Assembly: GCA_900314985.1 (NCBI GenBank)
Contig: OMXL01000001.1
Coordinates: forward strand, 62,001-126,000
DNA: 64,000 nt
Reading direction: 5' to 3'
Source: an uncultured Prevotellaceae bacterium
GTDB taxonomy: Bacteria; Bacteroidota; Bacteroidia; Bacteroidales; Bacteroidaceae
Below the pieces are notes generated by a model. That model had not been told where the DNA came from and ran no database searches. It was given only the letters and a program-made list of their open reading frames with translations. The translations under genes were made by a program, and so were the position numbers. This document shows positions 49,892 to 57,152 of the stretch, one piece after another (the stretch's first letter is position 1; the number at the start of each line of letters is the position of its first letter).

Positions 49892-50326
49892 CTAAAAAGC
49901 CGTGATGGTTTTGGTATTCACATCGTAATAGTATTTCTCACACTGGTCTTTTACTGGCGCAAAATTATACAGTATACCAATAGGCGTGTTGGTCAGGCGC
50001 ATGTAATTCCACAACTGCTGACGCTGCTCAGCCCCCAAGGAAGAGATGGCTTTGCATTCCAATGCAACATTCCCTTTACAAAGGAAATCCATGAAGTGCT
50101 TGTGTTCAAGAGGAACTCCGTGATAAGACACCTGAAAGTAGTATTCCTTAACGAATGGTAGCTGCTTCTCTTGAAACGCCACTTTAAGAGCATCTTGATA
50201 CATATACTCGTTCAGCCAGGGACCTAGTTCCTTATGAACGTCCTGACAGCAACCGATAATATCATAAACATATGATTTCAGTTGCGTTAAACGATCTGGA
50301 CTTATAATCGAACTATCAATCTTCAT
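49892..50326 (-). CDS. GxxExxY family protein
   Basis: A 144-residue protein of the GxxExxY family: IGCCQDVHKELGPWLNEYMY carries the pattern Gly-x-x-Glu-x-x-Tyr (GPWLNEYMY here with Asn before Glu). It continues with MDFLCKGNVALECKAIS, and ALECK resembles the E-x-K of a PD-(D/E)xK nuclease fold. The tail QLWNYMRLTNTPIGILYNFA is typical. The family is common in Bacteroidetes near mobile DNA, and its role is unproven; a nuclease-like or nucleic-acid-linked role is often assumed. It stands alone between two foldback elements in the repeat-bounded island. Confidence 0.9.
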   Translation of the reverse strand: MKIDSSIISPDRLTQLKSYVYDIIGCCQDVHKELGPWLNEYMYQDALKVAFQEKQLPFVKEYYFQVSYHGVPLEHKHFMDFLCKGNVALECKAISSLGAEQRQQLWNYMRLTNTPIGILYNFAPVKDQCEKYYYDVNTKTITAF

Positions 50327-50403
50327 ATTTCGTTTAAAGTAAAACGTGATTAATGTACTGATTATTGTATAATATGTTGAATTCTTGTGATTTTGGTTTT
50401 TCT

Positions 50404-50523
50404 GACCTGTACTGCTAAGCCGTAGGCTGTTCTGAGGTATTGTTCAAGGACTGGCAAGCTTGCTTGTGCAGGGCTTGAACGATACCTTAGAACGATTGCT
50501 CGTAGAGCATAGCAGTACAGGTC
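50404..50523. repeat. Long imperfect foldback
   Basis: Arms of about 44-49 bases: GACCTGTACTGCTA ... GTTCAAG against CTTGAAC ... TAGCAGTACAGGTC, with bulges in the middle and a spacer of about 25 bases. As RNA it would form a long hairpin. Confidence 0.7.
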
Positions 50524-50741
50524 AGGGTTTTATAGGTTTTGGTGTAAGGCGAAGTCAGGCAAAACACGGGGATTTACTGATAATCTACGAATTTGCTTGT
50601 AAGCATCTTATTATCAGACAGTTCTGTTTTCTTTACAGCATATCAAAATGAATGTTAATTCAGTTGCTCTTTCTCTCCTTTTTAGCCGTTCTTAGCGTCA
50701 TGTTAGGCTCATTCGTCGATTAAACCAGTTATTTCGGCTTC

Positions 50742-50803
50742 GTGCGACGGCCATCAAAAATATGTTCGACGGCCGTCGCAGATATTTGCGACATCCGTCG
50801 CAC
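50742..50803. repeat. GTGCGACGG palindrome, right copy
   Basis: Outer arms GTGCGACGG (50742-50750) and CCGTCGCAC (50795-50803). It is an inverted, diverged copy of 624-685; the inner palindrome is partly lost here. Confidence 0.85.
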
Positions 50804-50807
50804 AATA

Positions 50808-50903
50808 CGAGTACAGCTAACCCAGCTCTGAGACAGCTGTAGCCAGTTGCGGGAACAGCTAATACAGAGTCAGGATAAGCTAATACAGAAATGGGATAGG
50901 CTA
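50808..50903 (-). repeat. 21-bp tandem repeat, right copy
   Basis: A partial unit plus four 21-base units (820-840, 841-861, 862-882 and 883-903 of this kilobase). On the minus strand they start with TAGC like those at 545-619. It ends 23 bases before the -33 of the next gene. Confidence 0.85.
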
Positions 50904-50926
50904 ATATGAAATTCTTTCCTATTTAT

Positions 50927-50957
50927 TTGGAATGTTCGGATATTCTTTTTAACTTTG
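50927..50957 (+). promoter_or_regulatory. Promoter of the MNT nucleotidyltransferase gene
   Basis: TTG 50927-50929, a 20-base spacer, TAACTTTG 50950-50957, 23 bases before the ATG at 50981. Confidence 0.75.
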
Positions 50958-50980
50958 CAGCGACTAAGATATCATCTAAT

Positions 50981-51274
50981 ATGACAAAAGACGAATGCAT
51001 CAATCTATTAAAGAAGTATACTGACATACTTAAAAACAAGTATGGCATTACGTCTTTGTCTCTTTTTGGCTCAACTGCAAGAGGAGAGCAAAAAGAAGGT
51101 AGTGATATCGATTTGTTTGTTGACACAGAGACGCCTAACCCGTTCCTATTGATGGATGCGAAAGGATTCCTGGAAGATGCAACAGGCTCGTCCGTCGACA
51201 TTGTTCGCAATCACCAGAACTTAAATCCTCGACTAAGAAAACGTATTTTGAAGGATGGAATCTTTATCTTCTGA
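50981..51274 (+). CDS. MNT-type minimal nucleotidyltransferase (antitoxin-like)
   Basis: A 97-residue protein, starting MTKDECINLLKKYTDILKNK. It has the nucleotidyltransferase motif SLFGSTARGEQKEGSDIDLF (GS-x10-DxD) and the third acidic site in SSVDIVRNHQNL. This is the full length of a minimal NTase such as MntA, the antitoxin that adds AMP to the HEPN toxin HepT. The start at 50981 is used because the promoter overlaps the longer frame. The partner HEPN gene, normally directly downstream, is reduced to its last 36 codons (51275-51385). Confidence 0.9.
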   Translation: MTKDECINLLKKYTDILKNKYGITSLSLFGSTARGEQKEGSDIDLFVDTETPNPFLLMDAKGFLEDATGSSVDIVRNHQNLNPRLRKRILKDGIFIF

Positions 51275-51385
51275 AAGCAAAAGCATCTTGATGCCTCGCA
51301 GATTCTATGGATTATCAAAAACGAGATGTCTCCGTTAAAAGATGCCATTCGCTTTTTCATTAAGAACTTGAATAATCCTGAATAG
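51275..51385 (+). pseudogene. C-terminal remnant of a HEPN (HepT/DUF86-like) toxin gene
   Basis: In the same frame as the NTase, directly after its stop, 36 codons read KQKHLDASQILWIIKNEMSP then LKDAIRFFIKNLNNPE and a stop. The pattern (a V/LDxxxxWxII.NE.P.LK stretch, then a short amphipathic end) matches the C-terminus of HEPN partners of MNT proteins. The HEPN core with the RNase motif Rx4-6H is absent, and there is no start codon. I infer an internal deletion that fused the tail behind the NTase stop. Assigned by eye only. Confidence 0.5.
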
Positions 51386-51393
51386 GTTAAAAC

Positions 51394-51442
51394 CAAGTGT
51401 CACACCTAACGCACTGCACGTTAGCCGTGACAGTGACACTTG
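51394..51442 (+). repeat. Dyad repeat A, copy 4
   Basis: Perfect 10-bp arms CAAGTGTCAC and GTGACACTTG, followed by a T run. It starts 9 bases after the HEPN remnant stop and is inverted relative to copy 3. As the T run follows, it could also end transcription of the NTase. Confidence 0.85.
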
Positions 51443-51558
51443 TTTTTAAGCAAAAATCATTAGGCCATGTTTTTGATTCCTCCACGAAAAGCTTGGAAGA
51501 TTCAAGGAAAGAAAAACGTGGGGTCGGTTCTGGGTGATCCAAATTCTCCCCAACAGAT

Positions 51559-51589
51559 TTGGAAAATCGGGATAAAATGAGTACTTTTG
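51559..51589 (+). promoter_or_regulatory. Promoter of the 51615 gene
   Basis: TTG 51559-51561, a 20-base spacer, TACTTTTG 51582-51589, 25 bases before the ATG. The stretch 51443-51558 holds nothing else that I can name. Confidence 0.75.
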
Positions 51590-51614
51590 CATTCGCTTTC
51601 AAAAAAGTAATACA

Positions 51615-52652
51615 ATGAGACATATTTATACTTTATTATTATTTATCGCAGTATCTACGAATATCAGCGCACAGGTGCAAACTGCCGAGAACAGCAGTTC
51701 CGATTCACTACTCAATGTAGTTGCCTATTTCTGTAAAAACGACACGACTGAGTATAATTTCCAGCATGCGAAGATGAAGGTCATTGATAATGACACTACG
51801 ATGAATTACTATTGTGAGAATGAATTCCGACTAATTGTAAGAGATTCCACCAGTCAGGGGTATAAAATTGAAGTCCAACCTATTAGCAATTATTTTGAAA
51901 ATCCAGAAGACAGCATATTAACTCAGCTAATAAATAAATTGGCTAATTCTATGGGCGATGTGCCCCTTATATTTACAACTGACGAGTTAGGCACTATCCA
52001 GCATGTGGAAAATTGGCGCGAGGTGCGCGATTTTACACGAAAAATGAGCAAGTCACTCACAGATAGTCTGTATGCACTAAGACCAGAATTGGAAACCTCC
52101 GTCGCTCGCCAGCGTTTAGAGGCTCTTATCAATATGCAATTCGCTAACGAGCAAGCTATTCTTAATTCGTTTGAGGAATTGACTATCATGTTCTGTCTTC
52201 ACGGAAAAGCATACAGAATAGGAAAGAATGAAACAGACATTACCTCTAATAATGGCTATCCACAGCACGTAACGTCTATAGTAAGTTATGGCAAGTCAAG
52301 CGAAGACTTTGGTTTCGACGAGGACTACTTCGTCAGGAGTCTTTCTGAGACAACAGTTCCTGCTAAGGATTTGGGTAATCAACTGATAGACCAGATAAAT
52401 ATGATGTCAGAGCATAAAATGACAGAAAAGGAACGACAAAAGGTAGAATCGGCAATAGACGAAGATGCCAAAGTCAGCTTGATTGAAGACTATGACATCT
52501 TCTTCAATGGATGGCCTTGTGATATGGAATACACCAAGGTAACAGACCTGAAGAATGTCCGCAACATAGAGTGCTACAGAATTCAGTGGACCAAACGCAC
52601 CTGGGGAACCTATGGCGAAGGTACCGACCAAGAGCAAGGAACCGATTTGTAA
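51615..52652 (+). CDS. Secreted protein of unknown function
   Basis: A 345-residue protein with a signal peptide (MRHIYTLLLFIAVSTNISAQ, cleavage near residue 20). The mature part is acidic and mixed alpha/beta, with no membrane span. Its features are an N-terminal beta region (NFQHAKMKVIDNDTTMNYYC), FTTDELGTIQHVENWREVRD, a helical centre (SLTDSLYALRPELETSVARQ) and a Gln/Glu/Asp-rich C-terminus. I do not recognise a domain. The pattern in which a terminal reporter-like strand is followed by a helical pair recalls uncharacterised Bacteroidetes periplasmic proteins. Base composition is more AT-rich than in the flanking envelope genes, in keeping with an accessory region. Confidence 0.8.
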   Translation: MRHIYTLLLFIAVSTNISAQVQTAENSSSDSLLNVVAYFCKNDTTEYNFQHAKMKVIDNDTTMNYYCENEFRLIVRDSTSQGYKIEVQPISNYFENPEDSILTQLINKLANSMGDVPLIFTTDELGTIQHVENWREVRDFTRKMSKSLTDSLYALRPELETSVARQRLEALINMQFANEQAILNSFEELTIMFCLHGKAYRIGKNETDITSNNGYPQHVTSIVSYGKSSEDFGFDEDYFVRSLSETTVPAKDLGNQLIDQINMMSEHKMTEKERQKVESAIDEDAKVSLIEDYDIFFNGWPCDMEYTKVTDLKNVRNIECYRIQWTKRTWGTYGEGTDQEQGTDL

Positions 52653-52687
52653 TAAATAATTATACAAGGGGGTACAGGTCAATCACA

Positions 52688-52740
52688 GGGTTCACACTTA
52701 CGACGCAGTATATCAAAAGGTTGCGCGTAAATGTGAACCC
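52688..52740 (+). repeat. Dyad repeat B, copy 1 (53 bp)
   Basis: GGGTTCACACTTACG ... CGTAAATGTGAACCC with an internal GCA/TGC pair. A direct copy with three base differences lies at 55161-55213. Confidence 0.9.
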
Positions 52741-52958
52741 TTCTTTATTGGTGTTTTGCTGTAATAGTCCTTATGGCTTCATACACTCAGGGTAGGTCTT
52801 GGGTACCTCTGTACTACCTCCTAAAAGAAGAGGTACCACTCTGAAGCGCCTTTGTTTAGAGGCGTTCCCAACGATTAGGGTACCTGGGGAGATCTTGCGG
52901 AATTTCCACCCTTTTCAAGCAAAAATATATTGAGTTTTCCAAATTGCCCAGCGTTTTC

Positions 52959-52989
52959 TTGCATATCTCAGCAAAAGTCGATACCTTTG
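52959..52989 (+). promoter_or_regulatory. Promoter of the 53065 gene
   Basis: TTG 52959-52961, a 20-base spacer, TACCTTTG 52982-52989. The spacer CATATCTCAGCAAAAGTCGA is nearly the one at 1158-1177. Confidence 0.8.
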
Positions 52990-53064
52990 CAGAAGACATA
53001 CATTAACCAAGAAATAAAAGAAACACAGAGATTTCTCTGATTCGTAAAACAATCAATTATAACA

Positions 53065-53613
53065 ATGAACGAAATAATTAAAGAATTGTGCAATACTAAC
53101 GAGTTGGTTGAAACATATACCAACCCAAACGATTGTGACAAATTTGGCGTGGGTTACATCACAGCATGTACAGATGACGAATTCTTGATACACACTTTCC
53201 AGGAGAACGACCTCGATGATGGCTACTATGTAAAACGTAATGATTCTATGATTAGAATCCAACGCAATACCATTTATCTAAACAACAAGTTGCAACTCGT
53301 CAAGCCAAAGGCTGAGATGGATAATCTGCCAAAGGGATATTGGCCAGACTTAGACCTATTCGATGTAGTGCTCAACCTATGTCAGAAAAAACATTTGGTA
53401 ACACAGGTTGGAGTGGAATATGATTTTGTCAGTGTCGGCTTTGTGAAGAATATTAGCGATGATGTTGTAGAGTTAGAAAACATAAACTGCGACGGCAAAC
53501 CAGACGGTATTACATATCTACGTTGGGAAAATATCAATTATGTAGGTTTCGGAGGTGTTGACGAAGAACGTCGCGCCCTACTATATAAGAAATGGGCAAG
53601 AACACAGGAATAA
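53065..53613 (+). CDS. Hypothetical protein with a tandemly repeated beta module
   Basis: A 182-residue acidic soluble protein, with no signal peptide or membrane span. It seems to contain two related modules of about 60 residues. Module one has GVGYITACTDDEFLIHTFQ then DDGYYVKRNDSMIRIQRNT and YLNNKLQLV. Module two has SVGFVKNISDDVVELENIN then PDGITYLRWENINYVGFGG and ALLYKKW. Each has a GxVxxxxDD strand pair, a DG turn, a basic residue, an Ile/Arg-rich strand and a Y/L-K end, which suggests two small Sm-like beta-barrels. The function is unknown. It is the first gene of a small cassette bounded by dyad repeat B, followed after 57 bases by the 414-residue gene. Confidence 0.75.
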   Translation: MNEIIKELCNTNELVETYTNPNDCDKFGVGYITACTDDEFLIHTFQENDLDDGYYVKRNDSMIRIQRNTIYLNNKLQLVKPKAEMDNLPKGYWPDLDLFDVVLNLCQKKHLVTQVGVEYDFVSVGFVKNISDDVVELENINCDGKPDGITYLRWENINYVGFGGVDEERRALLYKKWARTQE

Positions 53614-53670
53614 CTTAGAATGCCGTGTTTATAAACCGCCCCTCAATTTTATCAGTTTAACAGTTTAATT

Positions 53671-54915
53671 ATGGCAATTGAGTTATCATTTAAAGGACAG
53701 ATAAAGAGTAGAAAGAAACTGCTAAATAATATTACCAAGTTATCTAAGAACAGTTCTTTTGAGATTATTGTTGACGATGAGGGGGACATCTCCGTAACTC
53801 TTTGTCCTACGGGTGAGATAACCTTTCATATCATTGAAGGTGGATTATGGCATAAGACAAAAATTGAAGGCAATTTTCAAAGTACTCCGGCAGGTCCTGG
53901 GTTTCATAAGGCAGCAGTTGATTTTATCGATGCTCTTAATATGGAAAATCTTTTCTATGAAGATGATACAGAATATGCCGAAGACCGTGACTTTGCAAAA
54001 CTGTGCAACAACCATTTTTATCGATGGCTGGAGGCGCTTATAGAGCTTGCTAGTCAAAAAACGGATGAGGGCAATGAACACCCTCTATTTATTTGTTGGT
54101 CGACAAATCAGTATATGCCAGTTGTATGTGGGGCAAAAATAGTTGCTCCTACAGGTTTGTGGAGCATCAAGTTCATAAACCAGCTGATACATGATAAAGG
54201 TATTGAGACTCTCGCTGATCGTTTTTTTGTATGGCCTCATGAGCAACAGGATGCAACTTTCTATAGGAATAGCGCAATGAAGTTACTTTGGGAAGATTGC
54301 TATTATGTGCCATCAGAAAGAAGTAAAAGTGATGCTGATTTCAATAGATCAATCATCGATAACCTTGAAAAGGCTTATGGGCTAAATCCAATGCTGCCAC
54401 TTCCTTATGATAATTATTGTGAAGTTTGCCATCTGGACGGAAGTTCACCCATTATACCTTCAACTGCCGTTCCCATGATGGATGAATATAAACCGGGCTA
54501 TCGTAAGGGAATGGTCGAGGAAACTATCGATAGATTGACAATAACAATACCTGGTTCATATCAACGACATCTTGAATTCAACGATGATGACTGGCCGATA
54601 ACAATTTGGTATGACCAAAGTACGGATAGCCCAGTATGGAGACTTACCATATTCGAATTGGAGAAAGAAATAGGAAAGCCCAAGCTGGACGGTAATCAGT
54701 ATGACTATTACGAAGAGTTTGAAGTTGAAGGTGGTAACGGCGTATTGGCCTCCCAACAATGTCAAGAAGACGGTGACGATTTTTATATGGTAATCTGTCA
54801 GATAGCTTCAGGAACATCACTTCATCTGATAACAGTATCCTATAAAGAGCCAAAGGAGTTTGATCAGATTAGAAGCCAATTGTTACTCACAACATGTCGG
54901 ATAGAAAAGGAATAG
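53671..54915 (+). CDS. Hypothetical cytosolic protein, 414 residues
   Basis: A soluble acidic protein without a signal peptide. The N-terminal part (about residues 1-75) is beta-rich (FEIIVDDEGDISVTLCPTGE). A central helical region includes FHKAAVDFIDALNMENLFYE and HFYRWLEALIELA. Residues about 245-260 carry a Cys-rich short motif (DNYCEVCHLDGSS) that might bind metal. The C-terminal part from about 285 is beta-rich and ends in a strand-helix unit (LHLITVSYKEPKEFDQIRSQ). I do not recognise the family. Its position with another unknown soluble gene in a repeat-bounded cassette is typical of defence or immunity-type accessory genes, but nothing in the sequence proves this. Confidence 0.72.
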   Translation: MAIELSFKGQIKSRKKLLNNITKLSKNSSFEIIVDDEGDISVTLCPTGEITFHIIEGGLWHKTKIEGNFQSTPAGPGFHKAAVDFIDALNMENLFYEDDTEYAEDRDFAKLCNNHFYRWLEALIELASQKTDEGNEHPLFICWSTNQYMPVVCGAKIVAPTGLWSIKFINQLIHDKGIETLADRFFVWPHEQQDATFYRNSAMKLLWEDCYYVPSERSKSDADFNRSIIDNLEKAYGLNPMLPLPYDNYCEVCHLDGSSPIIPSTAVPMMDEYKPGYRKGMVEETIDRLTITIPGSYQRHLEFNDDDWPITIWYDQSTDSPVWRLTIFELEKEIGKPKLDGNQYDYYEEFEVEGGNGVLASQQCQEDGDDFYMVICQIASGTSLHLITVSYKEPKEFDQIRSQLLLTTCRIEKE

Positions 54916-54925
54916 TAATGATATA

Positions 54926-55093
54926 AAATGTAATGTCGTTTGGAGGGTATATGATGCGGAGAAGGTAGAAGCTGTTCTGCAAAAGATTATAGCAGAGAAA
55001 CAGCATCCTCGAGAATTTAGCTATGAAATAGAATATGACGAGGAATGGAAATTAGTTGAATGGTATATGCAAGACTTTCACAAAAAGAAATGA
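54926..55093 (+). pseudogene. Short open frame without a start codon, probable gene remnant
   Basis: Fifty-five codons plus stop (KCNVVWRVYDAEKVEAVLQK ... EYDEEWKLVEWYMQDFHKKK). The acidic/aromatic composition is protein-like, and there is no ATG, GTG or TTG start in frame. An ATG at 54918 is out of frame by two bases in an ATATA run, so a small frameshift at the start would explain it. Family unknown. Confidence 0.35.
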
Positions 55094-55109
55094 ATTATGG
55101 GGACAGGTT

Positions 55110-55144
55110 TGAAGTGAACCCCAAAGTTCACTTCAGTTTTTTAT
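55110..55144 (+). terminator. Terminator after the 53-55 kb cassette
   Basis: Perfect 10-bp stem TGAAGTGAAC / GTTCACTTCA with a 6-base loop, then GTTTTTT (55110-55142). Confidence 0.88.
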
Positions 55145-55160
55145 TCCTCTATAGAAAACA

Positions 55161-55213
55161 GGGTTCACACTTACGGCGCAGTATATCAGAAGGTTGCGCG
55201 TGAATGTGAACCC
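55161..55213 (+). repeat. Dyad repeat B, copy 2 (53 bp)
   Basis: Direct copy of 52688-52740 with 50 of 53 bases the same. It ends 30 bases before the stop of the convergent sulfatase gene. The two copies bound 2.4 kb holding the two unknown genes and the remnant. Confidence 0.9.
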
Positions 55214-55242
55214 TATTTTAATGCAATAATCTTTTTGAGATA

Positions 55243-57081
55243 CTACTTGAAGAATCTATTGAGACGCTTGATGGCAGCATCAAATTCCTTGGGATTGATA
55301 TGGTAGTTGGGAACGGGATTCAAGTGCTCGTCGGTAACCTCGATGTATCCGGCACCCTCCTTGGTAAGGATGGTGTCACCCTCAACGATGAAGGCATAGC
55401 GCAGCTCATTGCCGGCATAGTGCCACAGACGGGGAGTAGTGTCGCTGAGCAGACGCCCGTTCGAGTAGTCATCAATAGGATTGGTGACACCCAGGTAGTC
55501 GTGCATCAGCGTGGGCACGAAGTCGAGGTGGGTAGTCCTATGAGTAAACTTTGAACTATGAACTTTGAACTTTGAACTGTTAGGTGAGTGGACGATGAGG
55601 GGTACGCCAATCTGGTATTTGGTGAAGTTGGAGTTGTGGCCCCAGTAGTTCTTGTGGTTCTCGTTATACTCCTGCGCATGGTCGCCCGTAATCATGATTA
55701 AGGTATTGTCGTATAGGCCCAACTGTTTCAGACGGCTAATCACCTCACCCACCATCTTGTCGGTTTGGTAGGCAGAGTTACGATAGAGGTTCCAGAAGGG
55801 AGTGGGGTCCATCTCGTTGTGTAGCTTCGAGAAGTCGCCATATTCCCACGACGGCTGGAAGCGGTTGAGCAACTCCTTAGGGAGACTGTAGGCATGCAGC
55901 AAGTCGAAGAAGATGAAGGAGAAGAAGGGCTTGTCGCTCTTCTGCAACTTCGGCAGGTCGCTGATGAGGTCTTCCTTAATCTTCAGGTCACGCTCATAGG
56001 CCGTATTACCAGGCGTATTGATATGCAGATTGGGCACATGCTGGAAAAGCATGCGGGCAAAGGGAGGATCCTCCAGTGTGGCACTGGGGTAGGCACGGAA
56101 GTCGTAGCCCAGCAAGAGCAGCTGGTCAACGAGTACAGGACTGGTACGGCTGGTCTCGAAGGCTGTCCAGTAGTAAGGTTGCAGACCCGTGAACATGCCG
56201 AAGACAGAGAAGGAGGTGCCGTTGCCACAACTGACGTGGTTCTGGTACCACTGTTCCTCATGCGCCAACTTCCACAGGTTGGGCATGCACTCCTCGGTGA
56301 GTGCCAGACGGCTCCACGAGTCGATGAGAATCAGCACGATATTGGGGCGACTTGTCTTCGTGGTGTCTGTCTCAATGGCATGCAGTGGATAGACCAGGTC
56401 GCCACCTTCGCCCTCATCCACCTGCATAACGTGGCGCTCAAAACCCATATCCTCCAGCAGGTTGCTAGCAGATAGTGGGAAGTAGTAAGGAACCAACTTT
56501 ACACTCTTGATGATGGATGGCTTGACGACAAACGAGCCATAGACGTGGATGCCGTTGGCAATGAGCAAGGTGGCAAGCAGTGACAAGATAGACACGGTAG
56601 TATGGCGCTTCTTCCAACGTTTGGTGATGCGTCCGCTCAGCCACCAGCCACCGATGCACAGGCCGACGATGACGGCAAGGAAGAGTCCTTCAGTGAGGTA
56701 TAGCTTCCAGTCGAAGTCGAAGATATCGCCAGCACCTGGACCTGTCAACATATTGAGAATGAATCCGTTGAGGTGGAAACGGTATATCTTATAGACCTGC
56801 ATATTGATGAAGCCCACCATCATGAGCAGACTCGTTGCCGTAATCAGTAAGGTGGCAGCCAGTCGATGCAACTTCAGCAGTGCCCATGGCAGGAAGAAAA
56901 CCAGCCACAAAGCCAATAGCAGAATGGCAGCATGCGACAGACAAGAGGTCACAAAGAACAGCCATCCCGCAGCATCCATCGATGCTACGACACTGTCGCC
57001 CTGTATATAGAACATCAGTAGCAAGCCACCGAAGATAGTGGCCAGCAAATAGTAGATAAATCCTTGTTTAATCAAATTCAT
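55243..57081 (-). CDS. YejM-like (DUF3413) inner-membrane sulfatase-fold protein
   Basis: A 612-residue protein with five membrane helices (to about residue 190) and a periplasmic sulfatase-fold domain. The N-terminal part has YKIYRFHLNGFILNMLTGPG, typical of DUF3413. The globular domain has RPNIVLILIDSWSRLALTEE, MPNLWKLAHEE, HVSCGNGTSFSVFGMFTGLQ and LIMITGDHAQEYNEN. This is the layout of E. coli YejM (PbgA/LapC), which controls lipopolysaccharide synthesis by signalling to LapB-FtsH. Whether this relative is an enzyme is open. Oddity: about residues 502-512 (SSKFKVHSSKF) are coded by a heptamer tract. The -7 box lies only 4 bases before the ATG. Confidence 0.85.
   Translation of the reverse strand: MNLIKQGFIYYLLATIFGGLLLMFYIQGDSVVASMDAAGWLFFVTSCLSHAAILLLALWLVFFLPWALLKLHRLAATLLITATSLLMMVGFINMQVYKIYRFHLNGFILNMLTGPGAGDIFDFDWKLYLTEGLFLAVIVGLCIGGWWLSGRITKRWKKRHTTVSILSLLATLLIANGIHVYGSFVVKPSIIKSVKLVPYYFPLSASNLLEDMGFERHVMQVDEGEGGDLVYPLHAIETDTTKTSRPNIVLILIDSWSRLALTEECMPNLWKLAHEEQWYQNHVSCGNGTSFSVFGMFTGLQPYYWTAFETSRTSPVLVDQLLLLGYDFRAYPSATLEDPPFARMLFQHVPNLHINTPGNTAYERDLKIKEDLISDLPKLQKSDKPFFSFIFFDLLHAYSLPKELLNRFQPSWEYGDFSKLHNEMDPTPFWNLYRNSAYQTDKMVGEVISRLKQLGLYDNTLIMITGDHAQEYNENHKNYWGHNSNFTKYQIGVPLIVHSPNSSKFKVHSSKFTHRTTHLDFVPTLMHDYLGVTNPIDDYSNGRLLSDTTPRLWHYAGNELRYAFIVEGDTILTKEGAGYIEVTDEHLNPVPNYHINPKEFDAAIKRLNRFFK
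55549..55576. repeat. Heptamer tract CTTTGAA inside the YejM-like gene
   Basis: CTTTGAA, CTATGAA, CTTTGAA, CTTTGAA, translated on the minus strand as an Ser-Lys-Phe-rich loop. It is one of two coding heptamer tracts in the window. Confidence 0.8.
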
Positions 57082-57085
57082 GTTG

Positions 57086-57093
57086 CAAAATTA
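57086..57093 (-). promoter_or_regulatory. -7 box of the YejM-like gene
   Basis: Minus-strand TAATTTTG, 4 bases before the ATG. A minus-strand TTG 19 bases upstream is supplied by the heptamer tract (57113-57115). It implies a leaderless or almost leaderless message. Confidence 0.6.
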
Positions 57094-57100
57094 CGAAATA

Positions 57101-57128
57101 ATTCTCAATTCTCAATTCTCAATTCTCA
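57101..57128. repeat. Heptamer tract ATTCTCA between divergent sulfatase genes
   Basis: Four perfect ATTCTCA units. It occupies the -33 zones of both divergent promoters (57086-57093 minus and 57140-57147 plus). Confidence 0.88.
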
Positions 57129-57139
57129 ATTATTTTATG

Positions 57140-57147
57140 TACCTTTG
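57140..57147 (+). promoter_or_regulatory. -7 box of the 57153 gene
   Basis: TACCTTTG only 5 bases before the ATG. The RNA probably starts at or next to the start codon. Confidence 0.65.
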
Positions 57148-57152
57148 CAGCC

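Larger units (their letters stand above)
50327..50980. other. Gene-free stretch with foldback, palindrome and 21-bp repeats
   Basis: It contains the long foldback 50404-50523, a tail similar to 853-895 inverted (about 50615-50658), the GTGCGACGG palindrome (50742-50803), the 21-bp tandem repeat (50808-50903), and the promoter of the next gene. No protein gene is supported. Confidence 0.7.
52653..53064. other. Gene-free gap with dyads
   Basis: It holds the 53-bp dyad repeat B (52688-52740), GGTACCTC / GAGGTACC and GCGCCT / AGGCGT foldbacks (about 52800-52890), and the promoter at 52959-52989. No coding frame is supported. Confidence 0.7.

Noticed and set aside
50460..50651. 63-residue plus-strand frame
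   Set aside because: It lies within the long foldback and shared repeat tail, with no promoter or domain.
49577..51614. CRISPR array
   Set aside because: Repeats here are few, dyad-shaped and irregularly spaced. The 21-bp units are contiguous, with no spacers between them.
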